Assembly (NCBI GenBank): GCA_026770025.1
Contig: JAMXDE010000015.1
Span: forward strand, 930,001 to 994,000
Length of the DNA stretch: 64,000 nt
From: Craspedostauros australis
Lineage: Eukaryota; Bacillariophyta; Bacillariophyceae; Mastogloiales; Achnanthaceae
Direction: 5' to 3'
Shown here: one piece after another, positions 13,166 through 23,521 of the stretch
Position numbering within the stretch: position 1 is the stretch's first letter
How the letters are laid out: every line of letters starts with the position of its first letter
Made by a program: the position numbers and the translations under genes
Notes under the pieces: generated by a model
The model's database searches: none
What the model saw: only the letters and a program-made list of their open reading frames with translations
Told to the model about the DNA's origin: nothing

Positions 13166-13782
13166 GCGTTGAATAGAATCGAGTCGAGTGTCCCAGAAAG
13201 TTGTGCATAACGCACACCCCACTCTGAAACTTGATTGTATTTTCTTTGCGTTTTGGGTGAGTGGTGCATCAAACATTACGTATCACGCATTCAGTCTGGC
13301 GTCGTATGAGTGTTCGATGCGTTCGGGTTCTGCCTTCGCCATCTCGGCCAAAAGTGTTCTGCGAGCGAACATGTTTTGTTCTTTGTTTCGCCATTCATTC
13401 GGCTCGGTGACATCACACAAAGGGAACCCCCACAGCGACAATGTCAACAGAGCGTCCTGTGGCATTCAAATCATTCTGGCGTCGTTGCAGACCATGGCGA
13501 CAATGGTGCAAAGCGAGCGTACGCATCAATGCATGTGACACAATGAGGTTGAACTGAACCGCCAAGCAAAGGGCATCGCAACAGGAAGCACCATTCACTC
13601 TTGTCACATTATCCGACACCACCACGGAGGCACAACCTCAAGAAGTGAGTACCTGCTCGCCCCATAACATTGACACACCGAGCGGAAAGCATCTGCAAGC
13701 ACGTACAGACACAAACTCCAAGCACCATCATCAAAGGCATCATCTCGAACCTCCGACGCTGCACACAAGCCAACACTGAAAG
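13166..13782. other. Intergenic spacer
   Basis: This 617-bp spacer lies between two rightward genes and presumably holds the 3' end of the flavoprotein gene and the promoter of the ABCG gene. No repeat, RNA gene or recognisable motif was seen. Confidence 0.4.
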
Positions 13783-16019
13783 ATGGAAGAACCCGCAATG
13801 GAAGGACTGGTAGTTGCCGCTATTTCCGACAGTGTTGATCTCCATCCTGTCGTCAAGAATGATGCCGACGACGATGACAATGACGGCGGCAACAGCGAAG
13901 ATGTAGACATTCCCAACAACGCCAACACCAACGATGGCTATATCCACATTGAGACTATCCATACGAAGGGAAATGCTGACAAGAGCATCCGATTGCTTCG
14001 GCGCATGCAAGTACGCTTCCCGGAGGGCACGGTGACAGCGATCCTGGGACCGTCTGGAAGCGGAAAGACCACATTCCTCTCGACTCTCACCGACAGCTTG
14101 CAAATGAACATCCAAGGCATTGCAGATGGTGCGTATTGTCCCATGCCATACAGTACCGTCCCATATCATTTTCCGAAATTGGATTGATTTGGATTGGATT
14201 CGAATGATTCTTCATTCCTGTATTTCGTGCACATCAAACGTGGCAGCGGTGTGTCATCGTACGAGTACTCATCAACTCCTTCTCTGTTCCGTCCTTCTTC
14301 CTTGGACTAATCTCTTATCACTACCATACCACCCATGCCATCACCATGCTCTCCCTTTTCATTCCACCAGTTCACCTACCAGGATCCAAGGCAGTCGTGC
14401 CGCAGGACGATCGCTTGCACGGGTTCTTCACGGTACGGTCCTACATGAAGCACTACGCGCGCCTTTCGGGACGTACCCAAGGTCCAGTACTGGAACAGGA
14501 GATCGATTCGCTCCTTGCCAAGCTGGGTCTCACGGAGCAAGCCAACACGATCGTTGGTGACATCTTCCTCAAGGGCTTATCCGGTGGACAGAAAAGGAGG
14601 CTGTCCATCGGATTGGAGGCATTGACGTCTCCCAACAACTTCTTCCTCGACGAGCCCACGTCTGGCCTGGACGCCGAGTCCGCATACCAGGTGATGGAGT
14701 TCCTCAAGGAATATGCCCGCTCCGCCGCCGGACGGCGCGTCATCCTCACCATCCACCAGCCGTCCAGTTTCATCTGGCAACTGGTCGACAACGTCGTGTT
14801 GCTCAGCAAGGGGCGGCTGATGTACACGGGAAGCCGCAAGCGGATGGAGGATTTCTTTGCTGAGAACGGACACCCGACGCCGGAAGGCTGGAACCGTGCC
14901 GATCACTACGTCACCATGGTCAATGATGAATTCCGCATCCACGCAAAGACCGTCACCGAATGGGCCGAATTGTTCGACAGCTGGCAAGGTCACAGCACAT
15001 TTTATTCGGCGGCAATGGACATCAGCACTGACCATGCCAACGACGACAAGCAAAAGCACGATCAATCCACTTCGCAGGGTGAAAGCAACAAACGGGCCTC
15101 TCGCAGCTTCAGCTTGAAGCAGGTCGGGAATCTGGAGCACAAGCACACGTTCCGGTCCGGTGGCTTCGCCGTCGTGATGGAATTGACGTACCGTTACTTC
15201 CTCAACCTCTGGTTCAACCCCGGCATCCTTCTCACGCGAGTCGCCATGTACTCCTTGCTAGCGCTGATGGTCGGTGCGTTGTTCTGGGAGCTGGGCGAGC
15301 GCGACGACTTCGACAGCATCCTATCTCGTGCCGCCGTTCTCTTTTACTGCGTCTCGTTCTTCATCTTCATGAGTGTGGCCGTGCTGCCGTTCACCGTCAT
15401 CGAACGCGGCATCGTGGACAAAGAGGTGCTCAACAATTACTACCACCCCATCGCGTACCAGATGGCACAGGGTTTGGCGACGCTGCCCGGAGCCGGCCTG
15501 TTGGCTTTCCTGGTCTCTCTCATCGTCTTGACGATGCTCAAGTTCAAGGACCCCTTCTGGTACTTCCTCAACATGTACCTGTCGCTCCTGACATCCGAAG
15601 CGCTGGCGCAGCTCGTGTCTCATGTCGTGCCGCACTTCATCATCGGAATGGCGTTGCTGGCAGGGCTGTTTGGTTTCTTCATGCTCTTCCAGGGCTTCAT
15701 GATCACGCCCTCCGACTTCCCCAATTGGCTGGAATGGACTCACTACATCGCCTTCCACACATACTCGTGGCGCTCCTTCATGAAGACCGAATTCGACGAC
15801 GAGACTTTCAACAGTGAGCAATTTCCGACAGGCGAAGCCGTGCTCAAATTCTACGAAATCGAAGATGTGGATCGTGGCAACGACATGGCCGTCCTGGCCG
15901 GGTACGCCATCTTCCTGCACCTCTGTTCCTTCGTGGTGCTGCATGTCCGCCATACATTGTTCTACGGGCGTCTGGAGAAGCCCAATGTTGAGAACCTGCA
16001 GCAGACCAAGGAAGAGTGA
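13783..16019 (+). CDS. ABCG (White/BCRP-type) half-transporter
   Basis: This is a half-size ABC exporter with the ATPase domain first and the membrane domain second, which defines subfamily G. Exon 1 is 13783-14128 and exon 2 is 14383-16019; the 254-bp intron begins GTGCGT and ends CAG. Joining them restores ADGSKAVVPQDDRL, the Q-loop region, and gives 660 residues. Visible motifs are Walker A GPSGSGKTT (about 88), signature LSGGQKRRLSIG (about 180), Walker B FFLDEPTSGLD (about 200) and the H-loop TIHQPS. The C-terminal half (from about 375) has around six hydrophobic segments. The N-terminus is acidic (DADDDDND). It should dimerise and may move lipids, sterols or xenobiotics; the substrate is unknown. 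It converges with the monooxygenase gene ending at 16201. Confidence 0.93.
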
Positions 16020-16200
16020 GCGGGTGTAGAGGAATCGTACAGCATATTTTCGACGACAGAACAAATGCGTCTAGTCATTTTGTTTGTTACCTATGTGTAT
16101 GTCTCTGCGTATGCTACATCCGGACAGATAAATTAACAAATAACAGCACTATTTCATCATAATCGAATCCTCTTCTCTGCTCTGCTCCATCTCAAATGCT

Positions 16201-18501
16201 TCAAGCCGGCATCAGCACTGTTCTTGACTCGTAATCTTTCTGTGGCCCACGAACCCTGTACGTCGTCACGATTTGTTCCACGCTCAATCCACCCTCCTGC
16301 AACTGGATCTCGAACGTTCCCTTGTACAAATCCTTGACGCAAAGATGATCGGACGTCGCAACCCATACCATGCTATTTCCAGACTTCCTATCAGGCTGTG
16401 GCTCTTGCTGGAACCGCAAGTTTAGGAAAATGTATGTCCGCTGGCCGTTCTCCACGAAGTAGATCTCCAAATCGCCATGCTCCGTCACGATGTACTCGTA
16501 CTCGCGAAACACCTCCAGCGCCTTCGTGGGCGTCAATTGGAAGATCCCATCCTCTCTGTACAGCACGTACGGCTTGGGAGCACCGTTCGCTGTGCCTTGC
16601 TCCTTGTGGTGAACAGCACCCTCCTTTGCTTTGTCGCTGTTGCGTTCATTTTCACCCCCATCGTACTTCTGCACATATTTGATCCTGCCGGAGATGGTCT
16701 CCTTGCGATTGTTGTCATTGAAATGGCAGATGGATCGTTCGAATGTGTAATTCCCCACCATCGATCGCAGAAGGGTCTCCGCGAGCGGGAAAGGAGCAGG
16801 CTTCGACGATTCAGAATTCGGCATTGTATCCGAGGCAACAACCGTCTGCATGCCGCTGACGTCCTGCTCCACGTCCCTGTACGCCTCCTGCTTCGTGACG
16901 GCGTCACTCTGAAAGAAGGCAGGTGAAACGAAATCGCCTTTGTTGCCACCCAGCGTACCTGCAGATGGATCCATGCCGAGATGCGTCGCCATGGTGTCCA
17001 CGTATCCAACATAGTCCCAATTTGGAAACTGCGGTTTGGGATCCATGGCTCGCACAGTATCGTGCACAAGCAACGCCTGCTGCATAGCCTCATTCTCAAC
17101 GTGCAACGTTCCCGCGCACCACTTCGCAACGAGCCGGGCTTGCAGCTCGATCGCGCCGAGGTAGGGGCCTCTGTACATACCACAAAAGCCAAATCGAGGT
17201 AGATCGGGATGGATCGTATCCCAGCAGCTAACAAATGGTGAATACCCAGCCAGGGTGGCATCGTATTGCAAGGTGTCGCGAATGGATTGATCGAGAATGT
17301 CGGCGCAATTGGATGTGTAACCTGTGCAAGCGATCACGCTGTCAATCCCAGCGATGGATTGCCGAGATATGGCATTGTTCTCGCCACCGTTGTGCATGTC
17401 CACCTCCATCGTCCGATCAGATGTCAGTTCGACGGCACGCCCACGGACAACCTCGATTGAGCCGCTCGCGAGTAGATTGAGGTAGTCATCGGATATGGTG
17501 ACGAACGGAGGCGAGGCGTGTTGATCGCTGGGCTGCCCCAGCATCGTGCGGGCCTGCTTCGATCCTACTAACTGCCGAAGATAATCGTGCTTGGCTTTGC
17601 AGGCATCCTGTGACATGGCGATCTGCTGCGGCACACTCGGTGCATCATGTTGACGTGAATAAAAAGCGACATCGATCGGGACGAAAGTGTCGCTGGATGG
17701 CAAATATCGCGGGACGACCCACGGCACGGTGGGCACAACGTGTATCACTTTCTTGGCACGCGATGCAACGTTCGCGGCAATTTCCATGCCGGAAAAGCCG
17801 GATCCGATCACAGCGACCGTCTGATTGTGAAACTCTGCGTTGTTTCTGTACTTTGATGAATGCAGGACTTTGCCTTCAAAGTCGGGTCGCAACAAGCCTT
17901 CGGGGATGTGAGGCGTTGAGAAGAAGCCCGTGGCAACGACCACTCCATCGAATGTCTGCTTGTGTTTGGTGTACAACTTTGAGCTGATCGTACTGTCATC
18001 TGGCTTGGTTTCGCCTGTCTCTGCAGTGTCGTCACCGTTGTTCGGTTGATTCTCCTGGATGTCGTTGACTTCATTCCCAGCAACGCACAGTTGCCTCCAT
18101 TCGACCGTGTAGGATGGACCGCTCTCTCCGGATCCCGCAGCACCCTCCTGCCCATCCGCGCACCGCACCACGTTGATCACCTCGCAACCGAACTTGAAAT
18201 GCGAGTCATCGACGATGAACGCGTCGGCGTAGGCCTGAAAGTAGCGATGCATATGATGCACCGTCGGAAAGGTGGGCGTGCCGTCAGGCCACGGCAGATC
18301 GGAGAATCGGCACGTGTGCTTGGATAGGTTGGTCGTCATGCAATCCCACATCTTGAAGGAGGGACTCGCATCGTCGACGTTCCATGCTCCGCCGATGGAT
18401 TGGCAGACATCGAAGATCACGGGACGCATGCCGTTGGCGATCAAGTGACGGCTTGCCGCCAATCCGGATGCGCCGGATCCAATCACGGCGACTTCCAACA
18501 T
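16201..18501 (-). CDS. Flavin-containing monooxygenase fused to a DUF6314-like domain
   Basis: The first two thirds are a class B flavin monooxygenase that would use FAD and NADPH to oxygenate a soft nucleophile. The evidence is an FAD-binding GSGASG at residues 8-13, the FMO fingerprint-like FEGKVLHSSKY at about 208-218, and an NADPH-binding VIGSGFSG at about 231-238. From about residue 580 the protein changes to a small beta-rich domain. It ends in RVRGPQKDY and carries an HLCVKDLYKGTFEI segment, matching the pattern of the bacterial DUF6314 family (YxE/G...DxY...VxGPxKDY). Total length is 766 residues, about 250 longer than a typical FMO. There is no signal peptide. The substrate is unknown. 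The gene reads toward the ABCG gene and upstream lies a decanucleotide repeat. Confidence 0.88.
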   Translation of the reverse strand: MLEVAVIGSGASGLAASRHLIANGMRPVIFDVCQSIGGAWNVDDASPSFKMWDCMTTNLSKHTCRFSDLPWPDGTPTFPTVHHMHRYFQAYADAFIVDDSHFKFGCEVINVVRCADGQEGAAGSGESGPSYTVEWRQLCVAGNEVNDIQENQPNNGDDTAETGETKPDDSTISSKLYTKHKQTFDGVVVATGFFSTPHIPEGLLRPDFEGKVLHSSKYRNNAEFHNQTVAVIGSGFSGMEIAANVASRAKKVIHVVPTVPWVVPRYLPSSDTFVPIDVAFYSRQHDAPSVPQQIAMSQDACKAKHDYLRQLVGSKQARTMLGQPSDQHASPPFVTISDDYLNLLASGSIEVVRGRAVELTSDRTMEVDMHNGGENNAISRQSIAGIDSVIACTGYTSNCADILDQSIRDTLQYDATLAGYSPFVSCWDTIHPDLPRFGFCGMYRGPYLGAIELQARLVAKWCAGTLHVENEAMQQALLVHDTVRAMDPKPQFPNWDYVGYVDTMATHLGMDPSAGTLGGNKGDFVSPAFFQSDAVTKQEAYRDVEQDVSGMQTVVASDTMPNSESSKPAPFPLAETLLRSMVGNYTFERSICHFNDNNRKETISGRIKYVQKYDGGENERNSDKAKEGAVHHKEQGTANGAPKPYVLYREDGIFQLTPTKALEVFREYEYIVTEHGDLEIYFVENGQRTYIFLNLRFQQEPQPDRKSGNSMVWVATSDHLCVKDLYKGTFEIQLQEGGLSVEQIVTTYRVRGPQKDYESRTVLMPA

Positions 18502-18982
18502 CGGGATGCAGCTTGTTCGTTGTTCTCTATTCTATCGAACGTGTTCGGAGCGTTGTACGACTACGAGTATGTATGGTGCATGCAAGGTGGGGTTGATGTT
18601 TCAGTGTGGTATTGTGGCATTGTGGCATTGTGGCATTGTGGCATTGTGGCATTGTGATTGTGTTGCAACAGAACACACCAAAACACATCAAATGTTTGAC
18701 GAAGATCGGCGTCGTGATGGGATCTTTTGGCGGACACGATGGCAATGATTCTCTTCGCTTCTTTTTTTATTTTGAATAGTCGGATGTACTTCTTTGATGG
18801 CTGATCTTTCGTTGTTGGAAGAGGACTGGTAGACTTTGTAGGGTTTAGCATGTCACTGCGCATATGGTAGAGTAGCTTATATCACAGCATACCATGCATT
18901 GCAATACTCTTATCCTGCCTCCAGATGACTACACTGCCATGCCCAATATGCCCAATATGCCCAATACGCCCATGACACCTGT
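18502..18982. other. Spacer with two decanucleotide tandem repeats
   Basis: The spacer lies between the monooxygenase start and the biotin ligase stop. It contains about five copies of TGTGGCATTG at 18606-18656 and about three copies of ATGCCCAATA at 18939-18971. Both are short microsatellite-like arrays with no evident coding role; the first sits in the 5' region of the monooxygenase gene. Confidence 0.7.
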
Positions 18983-20068
18983 TCACACGAAATAATCGGA
19001 CACCATGACTCTTTGTTGACGCGTCACCGTGTCTTGCACCACCAAGCGGCCATCTGGTTTGATGGAGATTGGCAGAACGGGCGTCTTGTCGTCGCCATCG
19101 CGCAGGACCAACGGCACGGTCCAATCTACATGCTGCTTCCACTTGGCCAGAAGCAGATCCTGCGTCATGGTGCGCCGCGACATGGCGTTCATGAATTCGA
19201 CGAGACCGTACGTGATATCAACGCCGAGCTGCTGGGCCTTGTCGTCCCACTGCGGCGATGCGGATGCGCCGCACAAGTATTCGGCGATGCTCGTCGATGG
19301 ACGGCCGTCGTTGGCATCGATGGTCGGGGCCACCTTGACGTTGACGCCGACGCCGATGAGGAACCATTCTCTGGATTCATCCATCTCGATGAGGACGCCG
19401 GCGATCTTGCGTTGGTTGACGAGGACGTCGTTGGGCCATTTGATGTTGACTGTCGGTTTGGGTATGCGCGGTCGGTCGACAGCCGCTGCTGCGCCGTCGT
19501 CGCTGAAACACGATTCCTTCCACAACCGCAACAACAGGGGTTCGATTTGCTGCGCCATGACGAGTCCCATCGCTAACGGCAGCAACGTCATGGGCAGCTG
19601 CGTCCACGCGTTGCACCGGATCGCCATCGTGACGAAGGTGTTGCCGCGCCGTGACAACCATCGCCGACCATTCGTGCCGCGTCCGTTGGTCTGCTGCGTC
19701 GTCGTGACGCAGATGGCGTTCCTTTTGGTCAGATCGTTGCAGAAGCCTTCGTCTCGCAGCAGTTCTTTGGCGAGATCTTGCGTCGATTCCGTTTCGGCCG
19801 CGTGCACCAGCACGATGGAATCGTCCTTGCTATGCAGCGAGATGGTTGGTTGGGACGATGCATCGCACGTCTGTTGCTGCCGACACGAATCCGTGTCCTG
19901 TGCGGCATCCGTCTGAGCCTTCGCGGAGAGTGCGCATGCCATGATAAGCGATGGCGTCGCCAACAGCGTTGTCGGAAGCAGAAAGCAAGCCGCCGAAGGA
20001 ATGAACGCGAGGATGATCACAGCCAATCGATGCAAATTAGATGCTCTTGCGCAGCGAGCGAGCGGCAT
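18983..20068 (-). CDS. Biotin-protein ligase, probably plastid-targeted
   Basis: This 361-residue protein matches the catalytic and C-terminal domains of BirA/holocarboxylase synthetase, which activates biotin with ATP and attaches it to a lysine of biotin-dependent carboxylases. Motifs in order are TQQTNGRGTNGRRW (biotinyl-adenylate loop, GRGxxGRxW pattern), VNIKWPNDVLVNQRKIAGVL (KWPND and GVLIE), and FLIGVGVNV. There is no DNA-binding domain. The N-terminus is a signal peptide ending PSAAC-FLLP, with phenylalanine after the predicted cleavage site, which points to the plastid, where acetyl-CoA carboxylase would be the main target. The start at 20068 opens this signal. The gene is divergent from APC8. 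Confidence 0.92.
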   Translation of the reverse strand: MPLARCARASNLHRLAVIILAFIPSAACFLLPTTLLATPSLIMACALSAKAQTDAAQDTDSCRQQQTCDASSQPTISLHSKDDSIVLVHAAETESTQDLAKELLRDEGFCNDLTKRNAICVTTTQQTNGRGTNGRRWLSRRGNTFVTMAIRCNAWTQLPMTLLPLAMGLVMAQQIEPLLLRLWKESCFSDDGAAAAVDRPRIPKPTVNIKWPNDVLVNQRKIAGVLIEMDESREWFLIGVGVNVKVAPTIDANDGRPSTSIAEYLCGASASPQWDDKAQQLGVDITYGLVEFMNAMSRRTMTQDLLLAKWKQHVDWTVPLVLRDGDDKTPVLPISIKPDGRLVVQDTVTRQQRVMVSDYFV

Positions 20069-20537
20069 GGCCGATGCTGTTGGATAGGCTTAGAGCATGC
20101 AGGAATGATGCTGTGGGTTGATTGCCTTCTCTGGAACTCAATGGTGGGGCAGATGGAGTATTAGTAGGAGAGAGAGAGAGAGAGAGAGAGAGAGTATGGC
20201 ACCGTGCTGACCTCCAATGATGATGGCATGTCATCCATGCAGCTTGGTCGGATTGTTCCTTTGCACGTGTTGGCGCCAACTGCCACTTTGGATGGAGATG
20301 CCGAGTCACGAGTTGACACGATTGATTGTTCAAATTCAAATTCCACCACCACCACGGAAGGCCAAAACAATGACACAATCGAAGATCCATTCCGAGAACG
20401 GCATCAAATCAGAACAAACATATAATACAATACAACAGAACAGAGAGCAAGGGAAAGGGCTGCACCATTGACAAGATAAGACCACATTCTATTCTAGCAA
20501 AGCAGAGAAGGAACCAAAGGAAAGGAAGAGAGAAGCC
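20069..20537. promoter_or_regulatory. Divergent spacer with (GA)n tract
   Basis: These 469 bp separate the divergent biotin ligase and APC8 genes and must hold both promoters. A perfect GA microsatellite of about 28 bp lies at 20167-20194. No other element was identified. Confidence 0.5.
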
Positions 20538-23024
20538 ATGCCGTCCGTAGCAACAGCTCCAATGGCAGGCGACGGCGACGTCCACGGCATGAACCGCCGC
20601 GTTGTGGTGGAAACTCCCTCCAACAACGGCGGCGGCACCTTCAGCATGCTCTTCTCCCCCGGCGCATCGTCGCTGGGAACGCCGATCAACACCTCGATCG
20701 AAGTGGAGCTGAATTGGGAGCCATCGTTGATTCGGGCCGAACTGCGCGCCGCCACGGCATTGCTCAGCCACAGATGTTGCCAGATCGCGGCCAAATGGTC
20801 CTCGGATCAGCTCGTCGGACTTCCCGACAAGCTGTCCGCGCACCGCCCCCTCGACGACGACGACCTCGATGAGGCCATGTCCTACGCCGAACCCTACGCC
20901 TTGTCCAGCATCCTCAGCGAGGACATGCAGCAGATGACGGACCGCGAATGGCATGCCAAGACGTTGGTCACGATCGGGGATTTCTGGCACGCCGCCTGCG
21001 TGCTGTCGGACCTGCCCAAGACTTCGGCCGATGTCACCAGCGTCATCGTGCCGCAGGCCAGATCCAATTTGTCGTCGTTCGGGATCTACCTCAGAGCGTA
21101 CGCGCTCTATATGGCGGGCGAACGTCGCAAAGAGCAAACGCAGATGGAGCTCAAAGGGTGAGTGATTGGGTGTGCGGGTGTGCGGGTGTAAGGATGTCGA
21201 CCATCGTCATCTGCCGTATGATGTTCTGAGGATCCCATCTCACAGTTCCACTCTGGTTATTCTTGAAATGATTTACATTACACTCCTCTCCATATGCGTA
21301 CGTTCCATGATCTTGGATGTAATCATGTCGACAATACGGGGATCGTATGGTACGGCATGCGATGGCACGATAGAGACAAAAAGAAGCAGACGGCCGCACG
21401 CAATCCTCACTTGAAGCAGCTCATTGATGAGCTGAGCGTCGCCTACCACGAATCCAAGCTGGACGCCTTCGGCCTTTGGATCTACGGCATGTGCCTCTCG
21501 AAGAGCAAAGGCCTGGAGACGATGAGCCGGGAGCTCGGTAGCACCAAGTCGGTCTTGAAGAATAGCAGGGACGACCCGCGAGGTCATCCGGAGCCGCACG
21601 TTGTGCTGGTGGAGTCGCTGCTGCAGTTTCCCACCAACTGGTCGGTCTGGTTGGACTTGGCGGAATGGATCGGAAAGGCGCCGCAGGGCATCGAGCAAAC
21701 CGTCGAGCAGCTTCTGCAACCATCGCTCGCGACGCATTACATGTACCATTTCTTCTGCGCTCATCTCATGGCACACCACCATCAAGCTCACGAGGATGCG
21801 TTGGTGCTGCTGGAACGGCTTCATGAACCCATGGGACCCGCTGCGGGCAGCACAAACCCCATGATCCAACAGCAGCAGCAGCAGCAGCAGCAACAGCAGG
21901 CACCCGCGAAGCTCTTCTCATCCACCTACATCAAGACGCAACTGGGAGTCGTGCAGTACCACCTTCGAGAGTTCCAGATGTCGCAGCACTGGTTGATGGA
22001 GGCGCACACCGAGGATCCATGCTCCCTTGACCACATGGACGTCTTCTCTAATCTCCTTTACGTGCAGGAGGACAAGGTGGCCTTGTCACAGCTCGCGCAC
22101 CAGTCCGTGTTCGTCGATAAATACAGGCCCGAGACATGCTGCATTGTGGGTAACTACTACTCCTTGAAGCAGCAACGACAAAAGGCCATCCTGTACTTCT
22201 CGCGATCCCTGCAGCTCGATCCGTCCTACACTTCCGCATGGACGCTGATGGGCCATGAGTACGTGGAGCTCAAGCAAACCGAACGCGCCATGGAATGTTA
22301 CAGACAGGCCGTGTTGATCTCTGGGCAGGATTACCGTGCGTGGTACGGTCTAGGGCAGACCTACGAGTTCCTCAACATGCATCTCTACGCCCTCTTCTAC
22401 TACCGCAAGGCCGCGCAGATCAGACCGTACGATCCACGCATGTGGTGCGCCGTCGGTCTGTGTCTCGTCGCGCTGCACAAGGTGCCAGATGCCATCAGAG
22501 CCTACGAAAAGGCCGTGGCGCAGGAAGACCACGAGGGCATCGCCACGCAAAAGCTCGCGAGTCTGTATCGGCAGGAGGGTCGATCTGAAGAGGCCGCCAG
22601 GTGCTATTTGCGGCATCTCGAGCTTCGCTATCTGGCGACTCATCCGCATGTCGATGTCCATGGCCACAACGAAACCACGTTGGATGAGATCGTTCACCAT
22701 GTTCTCGTGGAAGCGCCGGAGGCCGAGGCTCTGCTGTTCCTGGCGGTGTATCACAAGATGAACGGGGAATACGACACGGCTGCTCTCTTCTGCAGTCGCT
22801 TGGTGGAGTATCCCGGACCGGAAAAGGAGCAAGCCAAGGGCCTGCTGCGCGATCTGCGGTCCAGAACACGATACGCAAGTGGCGCTCCTCCAGCAACGCC
22901 CAGCGTTGAAACGAAGCCGCAGCAACGCGGCAACGTGGCCACATTGGATTCACCTGCGTCAATGGCAACCGTCGACAACAACAAGAGACGGGATCAATCT
23001 TCAGTCTTTGAATTCTCGCCATAG
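20538..23024 (+). CDS. APC8: Anaphase-promoting complex subunit 8 (CDC23), TPR protein
   Basis: APC8/CDC23 is a tetratricopeptide scaffold subunit of the APC/C ubiquitin ligase, which drives exit from mitosis. Two exons (20538-21157 and 21374-23024) surround a 216-bp intron starting GTGAGT; the join MELKG-DKKKQT keeps frame and gives 756 residues. The core contains YRPETCCIVGNYYSLKQQ, WTLMGHEYVELKQT and YRAWYGLGQTYE, which are near-signature CDC23 strings, followed by further TPR helices. Human APC8 is about 600 residues; this one is longer through an N-terminal extension, a CAG-encoded glutamine run near 21870-21899 between TPRs, and a C-terminal tail. Neighbouring genes are unrelated. Confidence 0.95.
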
Positions 23025-23521
23025 TAGAAATCTCATCACTTTCGATTCGTGCGTTATTCAAACGGGCTGGATTCCTAGAGGAAAAGTGAGCGGCATCATG
23101 TGTTTTTTACGTCAACACAAACGACAACAATGCCCTTCTGGCCCAGAGGCATGTTCATGGATACGTTGGGAAATAATATTCATGTCATTTCTGTCCTCTT
23201 CACGTGCGCTTTTGCCTCCTGGCAATGGGAGGCGGAAGATGTGGACGAAGATGGATGCGAATCAGTTGCCTGCGATGGCGACAAGAGATCGAGAGCAAGA
23301 GAGACGAACAGAGGTACGAGTTGGGACAGACGTGCATCGTTCAGACCTTTGCTTCACATTCCGTTATCCACGACGAGTACGATCGCCCAGAAGGACTGAT
23401 TCCTTTGCTCACTCAGCCCACACCCTCCACGCTTGTCCCATAACTCGAGCAGCAACATCATCACAATCATAGTTGCGATCACAACGACGATGACGATGAT
23501 TGCTTCGATTTTGCAACGACG

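Noticed and set aside
12065-13276. 403-codon leftward frame across the flavoprotein gene
   Set aside because: It lies opposite a well-supported gene and has no motif; codon bias of the sense gene explains the open frame.
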